Source of the DNA: Amoebophrya sp. A120 | Lineage: Eukaryota > Sar > Dinophyceae > Syndiniales > Amoebophryaceae | DNA length: 64,000 bases | Reading direction: 5' to 3' | Assembly (NCBI GenBank): GCA_905178155.1 | Contig: CAJINV010000002.1 | Span: 4,465,538 to 4,529,537, forward strand | Shown: positions 12,943 through 25,300 of the stretch, in pieces | How positions within the stretch are numbered: the first letter of the stretch is position 1 | How the letters are laid out: each line of letters begins with the position of its first letter | The notes under the pieces: generated by a model | What the model was told of the DNA's origin: nothing | Databases searched by the model: none | What the model saw: only the letters and a program-made list of their open reading frames with translations | Translations under genes and position numbers: made by a program

Positions 12943-13537
12943 CTAAATTTCTTCGAGTGCTGCCGTGTCTAGTACAGCGCAGAGACAATACTTATTGTCA
13001 CGAACAACTGTATCCTGTGCAAAAGTATCGTACTCGTATAAATGCAGGTCTTGCATTACAAATTTCTTTGTCAATGCAAATCAGCATTACAAATTTTATT
13101 TCTCATGCTGGGAAAGTTTGTAATGCATTTATACGAGTACGATACTTTTGCAGTTCATAAACTGTCGTGCACGAAGTACTACATCTACAGCTTGACTTTG
13201 AGTTTGACAACTCGTTCTTCATAAAGTTGATGAATTTTGATTTTCCTCGTCCATCAAACGTACGGCCCATGGAGGCCATGTTTTGGTGTAGCTCTTCTTG
13301 CGCATTTGTTGTTTCGTCCAAACCAAAAACGTCCAAACGTGTTGTTCGTACGTCCACCGTGGTTAAGTACTGTCTTTGAGACAACTGAGGCAAGATGTTG
13401 CTCCACCTCGCAGTTGTACTTGACTGCAGCTCTTCATCTGCAGCCACCCACAGTTGTCGGTATTCTAGGATAGCAAAATTGTTTCGCTGCGTTTGCTTTT
13501 GGAAATTATACTTCGATTTTGACGAAGTCGAAGACAA
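12943..13537 (-). CDS. Gene 2: small unknown protein, possibly secreted, 5' end unresolved
   Basis: On the minus strand an open frame runs from about 13579 to 13165, crosses a family A introner, and resumes at 13010 to a TAG at 12943-12945. Using 13537 as the left limit gives 441 nt (146 codons plus stop). No ATG heads the frame: it opens after a stop at 13580-13582. The first residues read as a hydrophobic run (Leu/Val-rich, about 13573-13535), which looks like a signal peptide or membrane anchor. An upstream exon carrying the ATG is therefore likely. The rest is hydrophilic with a short Cys/Ser stretch. No family recognised. Transcription is opposite to the neighbouring genes 1 and 3. Confidence 0.5.
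13011..13159. mobile_element. Introner, family A, gene 2
   Basis: Tips TATCCTGTGC and GCAGTTCATA differ. Direct repeat AACTG (13006-13010, 13160-13164). Host reading frame is on the minus strand. Confidence 0.9.
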
Positions 13538-13579
13538 TAACAGGACCAGCAGAAGGAGCGAGACAGAAAGAGCCCCGGT

Positions 13580-14134
13580 TTATGCCCCTTTCCACAATTC
13601 CAATTGTCAGAGTTGACTTAGAGGACGTAGCTCAAGAAGTCGCAACTTTTTTCATCTTCGGATAATACCCTTATCGACCTATACGCGCCGCAAATAAGAC
13701 CCCCAGAAGATAGGCACCTACGATTTATCGATACCCTCTCAACAACAACCCCTGGAGCAGCTACCTATCAGAAATAAACATTCGCCGAAAGAAGATAAAC
13801 CCCCCCTCCGCGCTGGTGCCAACATTTTCACCTGCTAGAAGCCCGGAGACTTCTGGAGAGCTGCCAAACGAACGCTATCGGCGAAGAAAAGGAGCTGGAG
13901 CTGCCAGAGAGGCCGCCGTACCGAGCGCAATTGTCACGACCACCCGTCGGTGACGATAGATCACGCGGTTCTTTCCACCTCGTCCAAATAAACCCGGAAA
14001 CACATCATACGGGAAGATCCAGCACATCATCTTCACTCCACCTGCAGTGAAATCAAATCGCCTTGCTGGCGACACATCACCATTAGACTGCAGATCCTCA
14101 TCTCGTACGACAAGACCAGACCCGAAATAAAACC
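13580..14134. other. Intergenic between divergent genes 2 and 3
   Basis: Both genes could be promoted from here. No recognisable promoter element; the open minus frame at 13875-14153 overlaps the start of gene 3 and is not favoured. Confidence 0.4.
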
Positions 14135-15938
14135 ATGGGCGGCGAAATCCCATCGGACCTGAAGCCCACGGAGGGCAGCATCGTCGTCAAGGAAGCAGAT
14201 TTGCAGGTCCTAGCGAAATCCTTGGACCCGAGAAAAGTCACAGCAGCACTGCAGAAATTCAGGTACAGTTTCTTCTAGTTTCGATCAGGCAAAAAATATG
14301 AAGTAAGTAGTGCGATAGTGTTTAAGTTTATGTTGGTTGAGCATTTAATTTTCCGACGCCGACCTGGGAGGGGGCCGCTGCGTCCTCGCTGCCCCCAAGA
14401 TCATGCGTGCACCAGCATTCCCTACTGATTTATCGCCAACCAAAAAATCCCCCCAAATAAAAAAAATCAGGTTCATTGCAAGAACAGAAACGCTGCAGCA
14501 CCGTTTTATCGAAGCAGAAGGCCTGCTTTACGTGATGACCTGCCTCACAAGGTATATGTGGAACCCAGCGGTGTGCAGAGAAGCCTGCAACCTATTAGGC
14601 GGCTTCACGGCGCAACACAGCTGCCATGCGGTATAATTTTCTTCTTCTACGTCATGCAGAAACTAGTAGAGCTACGTGCTTCGTCCGCTTTTTCTCTTGT
14701 CCACACGATGAATTGTCATTCGGATGATGAAGTGTGAGTAGACAAGAAACGATCAAAATTAAAATTTGTGATGCAGATCATGCTCCATGACCACCTGACA
14801 TACATACAAGAAGAAAAAAAAACACCGTATCACAGCAACTTATCCGCGAGGGTGTCCTGGACGTCCTTTTTTCGCTCTATGACACCCTCAGAATGAAAAT
14901 CCTCAAAGTGGAAATATTTGTGATGCATGAAATGCGACACCAAAAAGACTGCATTGCAGAGAACGCAACGGAGGCCGACTATTGTGCTTCTACGGGTTCA
15001 GAATTGGGCTGCTGATTAGCACGAGAGAAGGGCACCCCTTTGCCTACCTAGCATGACAGACATGCTTTGAGTGCCCGGAAAATTTGTCATGCGCCGACTA
15101 GAAATGGCGCTTCGACTGGAGTCGTTTTTTTGCATTACAAATTATTTCCACTTTGAGGATTTCCATTCTGAGGCTGTCATACACTCACCTTGACCCATTC
15201 CAAGCCGGCGTTAGACCAGGAAACTGAGGTGGAAATACTACTGACTGCGGTGGAAGCTGTGGCAAACTTCACGGCAAACGCTGACAAAGAGGTACAAATT
15301 GGTACGGTGTTTTGAAGATGAAGATTTTTGCAGCAATACAAATTTTTCCTCAACACGGTCGAGTATGCAAAATGCGAATGCAGCGGCTGAATTCATCCGT
15401 CATGCTGAATTTTTCGCAATGTCAATGATGTGTTTGTGTTACAGTTAGTAACACCGCCCCCCGTCATGAAAACAAAAAAAAAACTTCTCCAGATCCGCGC
15501 GGCCTGCGTTGAGAAGGGGGCGGAACGAATGTCAGCACTGGTCAACGACGTGATACTGAAAGAAAACAAGAACCTCACGCCATCACAAGTCCACCGATTG
15601 CAGTTGAACGGGAGGAGGCTAAGGGAAAACTTGGAGAAATTGTGCAAGGCGGATAGTTGGGAAGACATGGGAAAGAGAAATCAAAGGTACTTACTATTCG
15701 AGCTAGTTTGTTAAGTTTACCTTGTGATTTTGACGTGAGTAAGATTGCTTATTTTTCCGCATGTTGACCTGCATCAGAAATTTTCCGTCAGCATCACCTT
15801 CAAAAACTGACTCAGTTGTGCCTAGTATGCATGACAAACTTGTGGAGACGCCTATAAAAAACTATCAGGTACTGGCTGAAACGAGAGGTGTATCCGATGA
15901 CAAAGCGGGGCGATCCGACTTGGAAACCCCCAAAGTGA
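14135..15938 (+). CDS. Gene 3: ARM-repeat-like small protein
   Basis: Six exons (14135-14262, 14471-14630, 14836-14877, 15187-15291, 15493-15686, 15869-15938) total 699 nt, giving 232 aa and TGA. Four introns are ordinary GT-AG (donors GTACAG, GTATAA, GTACAA, GTACTT); one, 14878-15181, is an introner. The ATG sits in AACCATGGGC. Helical blocks such as the one around 14560-14620 (ACNLLGGFTA) and 15230-15285 (AVEAVANFTANADKE) resemble armadillo repeats, so a scaffold role is plausible. The C-terminus is basic with conserved-looking aromatic and proline residues (RYWLKREVYPMTKRGDP). No enzyme motif. The mixture of canonical introns and a single introner makes this gene a useful contrast to genes 1, 5 and 7. 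Confidence 0.8.
14878..15181. mobile_element. Introner, family L, gene 3
   Basis: Inverted ends TATGACACCCTCAGAATG and CATTCTGAGGCTGTCATA; direct repeat CGCTC/CACTC. Joins LDVLFSL to TLTHSK. It is the only introner among four GT-AG introns here. Confidence 0.88.
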
Positions 15939-16176
15939 GAAGATGAAGAAAAGGCAGCAGGAACACAAGAACTACTGTTTCAATTCTGTCATTGTGCACT
16001 ATGCTACATCCAGTACTACTACACTACGCTGATTTATTGCACACTATTTTTGGACCCGCACTTGTTCGATCCCAGGATCGAGTGCGACCTCAAGAAGTAG
16101 TACCTGTCGTGCTGCGACTATTAGCTGCAGCGGAATTATTACCCACAGTGATGTCAGAAAGATTTCTTGTATAAAA

Positions 16177-16404
16177 ATGCAATATTATGCTGGATATGGT
16201 GCAAAGAACAGAGTCTTGTACAATGCAGTTGATGAAGAAAGTGTTTTACAATTTTTATCCGAGCCAATGAATCGTTATCCAATTATCCAAAGTTACACGG
16301 AAAAGTACTATCCAAGCCAATGCCAAAGCCAATTTTATCCATTTGTTACAATTTCCAGACCATCTTCAGAAGAATCGTTTCATCGCCTGCATGCGCAAGC
16401 GTAG
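16177..16404 (+). CDS. Weak candidate ORF, 75 codons
   Basis: ATG to TAG open frame rich in Tyr, Gln and Ser, located between genes 3 and 4. It could be an exon or chance. No family resemblance and no introner within it to support coding status. Confidence 0.2.
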   Translation: MQYYAGYGAKNRVLYNAVDEESVLQFLSEPMNRYPIIQSYTEKYYPSQCQSQFYPFVTISRPSSEESFHRLHAQA

Positions 16405-16634
16405 ACTTCTCTGATAGTTCGAGGAGGCTACGCTGCAATTTTGGTCACAGATTGTCATGAACACTGTATCCAATAGATTTGTTATCCACAAAAATGTGCC
16501 TGTAAGATGACGCAAGTGCAAAAATAAATCCCAATCAATGAGGTTGGCTCGCTTCTTACTTGTCGATGCGTTCCCGTCCTGCTACCATTCTAGGGTCACA
16601 AATTCCTTTTGTAGCTACTGAAGTCGTGCTGCGT

Positions 16635-17099
16635 TTATTTGAAGGCTACATCAGTATGAATTTCGTAGTAGCTGCGCCAAAGCTGTGCGTTGTAACTACC
16701 AATGAAGAACTCTGATGTACAAATTGTCGGTGAAGAGTAGACGCATGGCTCGGTCTTTGCTGCCCCGAAACAAAGCACAGAAATATAGAAATGCTCGGTC
16801 TGCAGTTTTCGTTTGGAATGTCTACTCGGTAATATCTGCGCGCCAATGCTGCAGCTGCAGTACGAGTATCGTCCACCGTGATGTATTTTTGTACCTTTGG
16901 AGGCAATCGTCTTTGTCTTACTTTGCGTTTGCTCGGTCGTGCTGTATCGAAATAAAACCGCGCCATCTTCGGTAGAAAAAAATGTCCGTAACAAGAGCGT
17001 TGTGTCGGTCTCGGTGTTGTAAAATCTCATATGTCGGTCGTTCTTTCCCGTCCGCCTCGGTTGCATCTGTTGGCGATTGTAGCAACGAAGATGCAGCAA
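16635..17099 (-). CDS. Weak candidate ORF on minus strand, about 154 codons
   Basis: An unusually long open frame for a non-coding stretch, with fairly balanced composition (Tyr, Thr and Ser-rich, several Cys). The frame opens with TTG, and the first in-frame ATG lies about a dozen codons further in, so it may be an internal or 3' exon rather than a complete gene. Stop is TAA. No recognised domain. It lies upstream of gene 4 and could also be 5' untranslated DNA of that gene. Confidence 0.3.
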   Translation of the reverse strand: MLHLRCYNRQQMQPRRTGKNDRHMRFYNTETDTTLLLRTFFSTEDGAVLFRYSTTEQTQSKTKTIASKGTKIHHGGRYSYCSCSIGAQILPSRHSKRKLQTEHFYISVLCFGAAKTEPCVYSSPTICTSEFFIGSYNAQLWRSYYEIHTDVAFK

Positions 17100-17569
17100 G
17101 TACTAGAAGGAGATAGAATAGTAGTTGCACGACTCTTGCCCTAGTAGATCGTGAACTTAGCCTCACTAGCCACCACAAGGGCAAGAGATCGAATGACTCC
17201 TGCACGAAACACGCAGAAGAGGCACTTCTGGCGTTCATTGCAGTTTTGCATTCAAGAGGCTTTATTTCGACTTCCCCACTGCAAAATGAATTCTTCAGGA
17301 AGAAAAACTTTGTTTTTCCTAACAAAACCCGCGAACACACTATTCTTCCGACAATTTTCCAACGTATTCACACTGTAATTTATTCCACAGCCACGAATTC
17401 TAAAAACAATTTTGTACAATTTTCAAATACAAATCCATCTCAAACGCTTGAATCAACAACTACTTGTTCTACTTTCAAACTTTCTTTTTCGACAACGGTC
17501 GCACCGGCTAGAGTTCTCTACGAAATACTGAAACCTCTACCCGATTCCCGACCACAACAACCTACGATC

Positions 17570-20500
17570 ATGTCGACCAACAACCGTTCCAGCGGTCGCT
17601 CCAGCGGGAGCCGGCAAAGTACCACTGGAAACAACAACAAGAACCAGTCGTCTACTTCTTCGACCCGCGCCCTCCCGTTCACGATTTTCTACCAAGACGA
17701 GGACGGAAATCCCCGGGAGATTCAATTCACCCAGGAGGAGAAAGAAGTCCTGTGGCGCAAGCTGGACTACCCGAGCGAACAGTTAACAACTGTGGCGGAC
17801 ATCAACACCGCTTGCGACCTGATTTTTCCAACCGTAAAAACCCTGAACGACAAAGTCGCTCTGGAAAAGTGGATCAGTTTGCCACCGGAGGCGCTGGGCA
17901 CGCAGTCCCAGCAGGAAATGGACACGCAGCACCCGCAGCTGTCGCTGCTGCACGAGGAGGACGACTTTTTCGACGAAAGCGGGGAGGTGGACAACTCCGA
18001 CGTGGTCCAGTTTGCATTTTTGCTTCGCACCGTGCTTTCCCGGAAATTCCCCGGGAAGTTTTGCTCTCCCTTCATCGTGCGGTTTTCGGATTTGGATAAC
18101 CCGGACGACAAGGGTTTGTACGAAACGGAGCAGCAAGCTCTGAAGCGCGATTGCGCGATGGCTCTTGCTCGGATTTTGGAAACCGGCGGCCGCGCGTCCG
18201 AGCAGTCGAAGGGCAGCCCGAAGTTGAACGCGAATTCGCAGCGGAAATTCCCGAGTGCCGTTTCTGCAACAGCGGGATCGGGAAAGACGAGGCTTCTAGT
18301 CACCGCGAGGAAGGTGCCAGATGTGGTTTTTCACGAAAAGGAGCAGTCTTCCTCTGGTGTTTTCCAGAAAGACGCCGTGATGGGGGAGAAGAACTGGCAC
18401 CGGGCGGTGTCGGAAATTGTGGGGAAATTCCGGCTGGAGTGCGGCTTTTCCACGCGCTCGTTTCCGACCTTAATCGGCGTGTCCAATTCGACGAATCTGA
18501 AGCAGAAGCAACACGTGTACAAGTGCGAGGAGTTGATCCACAATGGGAATTTTAAAATGGCGATGTCGGACATGAAAACCAACACCGTGAACTTGGTCGA
18601 GTTGAAGGAGTTGTGGATTCTCTACACGCTGTCCCACCCCCACGCGGATCGGCTGGTGGCGGAAATTGTGATGAAGAACATGGACAAAATGCTTTCCCCT
18701 GTCGGCGTCGACAACCGCCGGCGGTTCAAGATCCCGATGCTGCCGCGCTCACTGGAGAAGAAGCGGATTGCGCGGCGATTGGTATGCAATGTAAATTTCC
18801 CGTACATGTACAAAATGCATGACAAATTCCGCTAACTTGCAGTGCGCAACTTGTCATGCTAGACTAGGATTGAAGGCAAGTTTTGTCATGCAGAAACTGC
18901 ATTTGTACGCGTACGGGAAATTTACTGTGGATAGTTGGCGTTGGAAAACGACAAGGGATGCTTGGTGTTGTTACACAACGCGTCGGTCTTTTACGTGGAT
19001 CACGATCGGGCGAACACCTTGTCGACTTTGTCGCCGTCCGTGGAGGGGACGGGAAATCAAAAGCCGCATCATGTGGTATAAAGTAAAACTCAGACCACAT
19101 CAAGTGCCCCTTTTTATGTACTTCTGGATTCCTTCTTCACGATCACGGATTTGTGTTGCACGAAACGCTTTTGATATGCGCGATCTGTTTCCTAGATGCT
19201 TATGCTTTATCGTTATTCATGTTCAATAAAACTTCACTATCAGCTCGCCGTCCGATCCCCGGATCCGATCAAGAAACACCTATCCAGTGCAAAACAAGTA
19301 TCGTACTCGTATAAATGCATTACAAATTTCCTCTGCGTGGTGAGAAATAAAATCTGTAATGCTGATTTACCTTAAGAAAAAGATTTGTAATGCATGATCG
19401 CAGTACGAGTGCGATGCTTTTGCAGTGCATAACACCAGGAGTTCGACAAGGACGGCACGCACTACATGTCGGACTACTACCACATTGAGAAGCAGACCCA
19501 GTACGACGACGGGGAAAAATTGGTCACATCCGTCGACCGGACCATCACCGCCCAGTCGAAAGGCGGCGCGGAGATGGACATCACCGTGACCCACAACGTG
19601 GTGACGGACTATTTGCCCGATGGGGAAAAGATCACGAAAGACCACGTGTCCGCCCGCATGCACCGGGAGCTGATGGTGAAGAAGGACAATGTATGGAAGT
19701 GTCAGGATTCAAATCGACAAAGTTGAAATAATTAATATTTACATTGCTTGACTTCCGGGCTCTGGTAACGCATACCCCCGGCGACAGGTGACCTTGACAG
19801 GCGACCTCGACAGGTGACCGCGACAGGTGACCTTGACAGGTGACCGCGACGGGTGAACGCCCTGCCTTCTCCCACTAGTGCTTCGCGCACTAAGCCACTA
19901 TGCGCGCGCCTGGTGTGAGGCGAGGGGCGGACGCTGTCCGCCCCGATGCCGAACACCCTTCCCCCACTAGCGCTTCGCGCACTAAGCCACTATGCGCGCG
20001 CCTGGTGTGAGGCGAGGGGCGGACGCTGTCCGCCCCGATGCCGAACACCCTTCCCCCACTAGTGCTTCGCGCACTTCTGAGCCACCATGCGCGCGCCTGG
20101 TGTGAGGCGAGGGGCGGACGCTGTCCGCCCCGATGCCGAACACCCTTCCCCCACTAGCGCCACTAGGGACGGGCACAAGGCCCCAGCGTGGGGACCCTGT
20201 CCCCACGCTCGGGTGGGCCTTGTTTATCATGCAGAAACTGCAAGGCATGGAGCGCCTCTCTTGCAGGGATGGCAAGCGAGGCCAACTGTCAGCCTGTTTG
20301 GGGTCTGCCTCTGCGATAGAGCTACTAAACTAGCATGACAAAAAATGCCTGCTGTCCCTAGACAGCATGACAAACTGGATTTAGACGGCGCCGAAATTTG
20401 TCATGCACCGCTTAGAAATTGGGCTTCCAACTGGGATCGACTTTATGCATTACGAGTTATTTCAACGTTGTCGATTTCAATCCTGACACCCCCATACCAT

Positions 20501-22273
20501 GGATTTGTGTTGTACACGGAGACGGACACGGAATCGCACGACGAAATCATCGACGAAATCCCGCTGATCGAGGTGCAGTTTTCCGACCGCACCCTGCTCC
20601 GCATATGCATTGCAAATATGTCCGGGTCTGGAAGGATGCAACTTGTGATGCTGTCATCTTTGGATGCTAGAAAAATCTGTATTGCATGACCAGCAAGAGG
20701 ACTCCAGTTTGTGCTACGCCACGAAAAGGGCATTTGTCATGCGGAAGAGGCATCAGCAAGCCATCTGCAAGTTTGTGATGCTAGGGCGTGCATTACAGAC
20801 GTCATGGGTAATACAAAACCTGCATGACAAGTCTAGCACTCGTCTTCCAGACCCAGTAGACACATTTGCACTTGATACCGCATCGCCAACTACAATGATT
20901 GGCACCGGGGCCGGAAGCACGGCAAAGACCAGGGGCTGCGGCGGTCGATGGACCTCGAGCGGTACATCCGCGACGGGGGGAAACGGTACGTGAAGGAGTA
21001 CTTCCAAACTGGGACGAACACTGACGGCTCCGCCTCGCCCAACAAGTACCCGTTATCTCCCCTGGTTTCCGGGCACAAAATGGCAGCAGCCTCTACTTCC
21101 TCTTCCACTTCCCTTGCGATCTACGACCCGAAGAAGGCCGGGTCGAACCAATTGGTTATCAAGAACGATCCAGCTTCTACGAAAAACCACCGGCTGTACG
21201 AATGTGTTTCCTCCTTCTCCGTCCCGGGCCAGCCGAAATTCGTGCTGATCGACAACCCGTGGAAATTCGCCGTGGCTTTACGCAATGCAAAAGCATCGTA
21301 CTAGTATAGATTGCATTACAAATTGACTTAGCATGACAAATTGAATTTGTAATGCGGATTTGCATAAAGAAAGAGATATGTAATGCATAAACGCAATTAG
21401 TACGAGTGCGATACTTTTGCACAGGATAGACTTTGGGCAATGTGGATTTGTTGCAGAAGTTACTCTCCACCTACCCTCAGTACTCTCCCGAGGCGTGTTT
21501 GGACGGAAGCCGGATCTACGACTTGCTGTTTTCCCAAGACCCAACGCGGTACGGGCAAATGGCCGTGCAGTTTTCCCGGCAGTCGGCCACGCGGATGTTG
21601 GAATTTTTGTTGGCCCACCCGCTGTCCAACCCGCATTGGTTGTTGCACATGCTGCTCGTCTGCTTCCACGAGTCGCAGCAGGGTTCTTACACGTACAATC
21701 TGATGACGGGAAAAACTGCGGCGCGGGAGTTGCCGATGGACTATGTGAATTTGATCCTGGCCGCGGTCGGGCTGTCGACAAAACATCGCTCCGTGCGGTC
21801 AGATATCCTGTGCAAAAGTATCGTACTCGTATATTGCGATCATGCATTACAAATCTTGTTCTTAAGCAAAATCCGCATTACAAATTTTTTTTTCCCATGC
21901 TGAGGAAATAATTTGTGATGCATTTTATATACGAGTACGATACTTTTGCAGTGCATATCGGAGCTGTTTTTGACCTTTGTGCGGAAGGAACAAGAAGCGC
22001 AGCAGCGGATGGCGGATCTGCAATTGCAACTTCAAACGTTAGTGGACATGCAGAACGCGGCCGAGGCAATGGGCATTACCGGAGACATGTTTGCGCCGAA
22101 GAGCAAGAAGGTATTTTTGAATTTAGTTTATAGAGGAATTGAAATTAAAGTTGATGGATCTAGCTGTTGTACGTATTTTTGAAAAAATTGGGGACAGTTT
22201 TTAGTGCTTGACATCAAAAACAGGGTTTGCGGTCGAGTCTGCTTTTCATAAATTTTAGCCTTAGAAGAAATAG
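17570..22273 (+). CDS. Gene 4: 888-aa protein with a P-loop-like motif
   Basis: Nine exons (17570-18782, 18939-19075, 19244-19280, 19437-19691, 20502-20603, 20883-21278, 21434-21803, 21963-22110, 22265-22273) total 2,667 nt = 889 codons. Six gaps are introners; 19076-19243 and 22111-22264 are GT-AG introns. The frame is open upstream to 17246, but the ATG at 17570 starts a typical Ser/Asn-rich N-terminus and the earlier part is A/T-rich. Around residues 233-240 the sequence ATAGSGKT fits a Walker A loop (Lys about 239), but no convincing Walker B was found, so NTPase function is not claimed. The C-terminal third (21434-22110) has helical, solenoid-like composition and ends in a basic tail just before the stop. 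Gene 5 starts only 77 bp downstream. Confidence 0.75.
18783..18933. mobile_element. Introner, family H, gene 4
   Basis: Ends contain AAATTTCCCGTAC and GTACGGGAAATTT. Direct repeat ATTGG/GTTGG. Joins IARRL to ALENDKG. Confidence 0.88.
19281..19431. mobile_element. Introner, family A, gene 4
   Basis: Direct repeat ACACC (19276-19280, 19432-19436). Joins DPIKKH to QEFDKDG. Confidence 0.92.
19784..19860. repeat. Short tandem repeat of 12-13 bp inside introner D
   Basis: About six units of the form GACAGGTGACC with a variable two-base end. Confidence 0.85.
19865..20160. repeat. Three copies of a 92-95 bp GC-rich unit
   Basis: Unit contains CACTAGCGCTTCGCGCACTA and the hairpin GGGCGGACGCTGTCCGCCC; GAACACCCTT recurs at 19951, 20043 and 20138. 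Confidence 0.9.
20604..20877. mobile_element. Introner, family B, gene 4
   Basis: Direct repeat CCGCA (20599-20603, 20878-20882). Joins SDRTLLR to IANYNDW. Confidence 0.92.
21279..21428. mobile_element. Introner, family A, gene 4
   Basis: Left end TACGCAATGC is an altered TAT tip. Direct repeat GGCTT/GACTT. Joins KFAVAL to GNVDLLQ. Confidence 0.9.
21804..21957. mobile_element. Introner, family A, gene 4
   Basis: Direct repeat TCAGA/TCGGA. Joins HRSVRS to ELFLTFV. Confidence 0.9.
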
Positions 22274-22350
22274 AAGATCGATAAAACCACGCAGCACAAG
22301 ACCTCTTTGAGTACTAAAGCAATACCAAAAAACAACAGCGTTCCGCCGGC

Positions 22351-25300
22351 ATGTCCGAAAAAACCTCCCAGCAACAGAAAGAGCAAGCACAGGACCAGGC
22401 GAAGATCGACGAAGTGAAAAAAGCCATTCAGGCGACGAAAGCTCTGAAGGAGCGACTCGCCTGGGGGCTCTACCATCTGATCAACTTGAAGGACAAAATG
22501 CACCACAAATTCAACATTAATGGCTCTGTCGCGTTGCCCGACCAGGGCTTGTCCGACCTGTCCCTCCTGTCCGTGTGCGTGGTGCAGCACCGCGAGCCCC
22601 AGCGGGCGTACTACCAGAAGACCATCGAGTCCAGGTTTGGCCCGGGGAGCAAGCGGTTGCCGACGGTGTTTGTCAAGCAGGATGGGAAGCAACAGTCGAA
22701 ATCTGAATACTGGGATATGGCGTTCTCAAACGTTACGCTCTCAACTGTTTTACATGATTTGTCATGCAAAATTATCATCAGCATCTACGCGATCAAGCTG
22801 TTCCGCATGACAAATTCAGAAAGGGGTAAATAGCATAGGAATCCTCGAGTTTCCAAATTTGTATTGCAAGAGGCGCAAAATATTCCCGCGGTAATTTTGC
22901 TGCTCTTGCATTACAAATTCATGTACCAGTTGAGAATGTAACATTTGAGAACGCCATATGGGACAACCATGCGTTCTCGAACGACGACCCCAGGCCGTTG
23001 GACATGGACGTGTTTTGGAAGCCGCTGTTTCTTGTCTTAAACCACGACGATGTCGACGTCAACCACGTTTCTCCTTCCACGGGCAAGACCGCTCTCCACC
23101 TCGCGTGCTTGTCCGGGAACGTGGAGGCGGTGGAGTTGCTTTTGAAGCACCCCTTGCTCAAACTCGACATCAAAGCGGGTCACAACGACGGCAGAACCGC
23201 GCTCGACATCGCGCTCGACCAGGAAATGCGGAAGGATTTGAACCCGGAAGAGATGCAGCGGCGGATTTTGCTGACTGACATTCTCTTACTGGATTCCCGT
23301 ATGATGCCAACTATGACGAAAAAGTCTGGAAGGGGAGTGTCCGGCGGAGGCAGTGGGGGTAATGTTTCAGGGGGTCGGTCCTCTGGAGGCGCTTCCAGCT
23401 CGAAGGCCAGCCCCAGTTCCTCGCCGAAGCTAAACGCCACGGCGTACATGCGCGCCATCCCCGGGTCCCCGACGGACATGTATCACAAGAAAAAGTGTTA
23501 ACGTTAACGGTTTTTACAGATTGCGGCCATGCGTCACAAATGTAGCCCAATACGCATGCTATACATGACAAATTTAGGCACGTTTTGTGCTGCGTTGCTG
23601 CATTACTTTACAAATTCAAACTCCGTTAATGCTACCACTTTTTCCTGTGATAGCATGATGGTCAGGATCAAGGACAGCCCGGCGACCCCGATTCCGGAGC
23701 GCATCAATTTGGTGCGGAATTACGTTTCGAATCTGACAAGCGAGCAGGAGAAGCCGGAAGCCGTGTCCGGGATCGGCTCCGCGTCGAGTTCCTCCTACAT
23801 GAACTACTCGTCCGGCCTGAGTCCAACGATGAAGGGAAAAAACTACGCATCGTGGTACAACGAGTACGATTTCCAGCTCTTCGATAAAAAATTGGCCGAC
23901 AACTACGCAGGCGCTGGGCGGAAATTTGGCAGTGTGAAACATCAAGATCAAGAAGTTGAGGACAGGGTTTCGGTCGGCGTTACTGCAAGAACTTCTAACG
24001 CGGGGAAGGGAAAAAAGGACAGCAGAGTTTCTGTCGGCTCGAACAAAAGCGCCGCCGGGACTGGTACTGCACCGGCGAAAAGTACAGCGGGAGCTGCAGG
24101 TGCGAAGAAGCAGAAGATGGCTACTTCATCCGCGATGAAGAAGCAATCAAAGAAATCTGTTGCAGAAGTAGACGAGTCCTCTGGCAAGGAAATCAATTTC
24201 GATGACGAGTACCTGATTCCCGACGACGAATTCTCGAAGTATTCCAAGAAGAAGATGAAGCTGCCGGATGAAGCGCTGGAGAAGGGCAAACTCCCCGACG
24301 GCCCGCTGTTTGGGAAATTACCGGACCGCGCGCTGTTCGGGAAATTACCGGACAAACGGCTGGAGCCGAAGAAGAGCGGTGGGGGTGGCGGTAGCAGCTC
24401 CATGAAGAAGATGGGTAGTGGTGGTGGTTCGTCCTCGTCAAGTTCGTCTGCCGCAGCAGGGGCCGCTTCTAGCATGAAGAAGATGATGGCCGCCGCTGCA
24501 GCAACCCCGATGAAAAAGATGGTGACTCCGATGAAGAAAAAGGCTGTGTCGATGAAGAAAATGATGGCAGCAAGTACGCCGATGAAAAAGAAGATGGCCG
24601 CTACCACGCCCATGAAAGCTGCTTCTGCGAAAATGGCCGCCGTCGTGAAGAAGCCTGAGCCAATGAAGAAAATGTCGATGGCTGCTGTGATGAAGATGAA
24701 GAAGTCTTCTATGAGCATGAAGAAAATGATGTCGTCTTCCATGAAGATGGCCTCCACCTCTGTTGACGTTTCGGAGAAAATGAAAAGCAGTAATTCTAGT
24801 AGCCAAATGAAAATGGCAGCGGCTGGCTCGTCGAGCAGCAGTTCCAGTTCTTCGATCGTGGTTTCCGTTGAGAAGAAAAAATCTACCTCGATGAAAAAGA
24901 TGTCCATGGCGAAAATGTCTATGGCGAAAATGTCGATGGCGAAAATGTCCATGGCGAAGATGTCTACCAGCATGAAGAAAATGTCCATGGCAAAAATGGC
25001 AGCAGCAGCAGCGGTCCCTGCAGCTCCGATGAAGGCAGAACCCAAGAAGCCGGCGCCGAAAATGAAGATGTCCTCATCTATGGCGAAAATGATGAAAGCC
25101 GCTGCTCCGGCTCCAGCACCAAAGATGATGTCCATGGCGAAAATGATGAAAGCAACTCCAATGGCCGCGATGAAAAAGTCGTCCTCGTCTACTATGAAGA
25201 AGATGATGGAAGCCGCGCCCGTTGCAGCACCGCCAGCTCCGGCCGCCCCCCCGAAGATGAAGTCGATGCAGAAGATGATGAGCATGAAGATGCAGGCTGT

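Larger units (their letters stand above)
19692..20496. mobile_element. Introner, family D, expanded by minisatellites, gene 4
   Basis: 805 bp instead of about 305 bp for the family. Normal D arms lie at 19692-19745 and after 20230; between them are two minisatellites. Direct repeat CAATG/CCATG. Joins MVKKDN to GFVLYTE. Confidence 0.9.
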
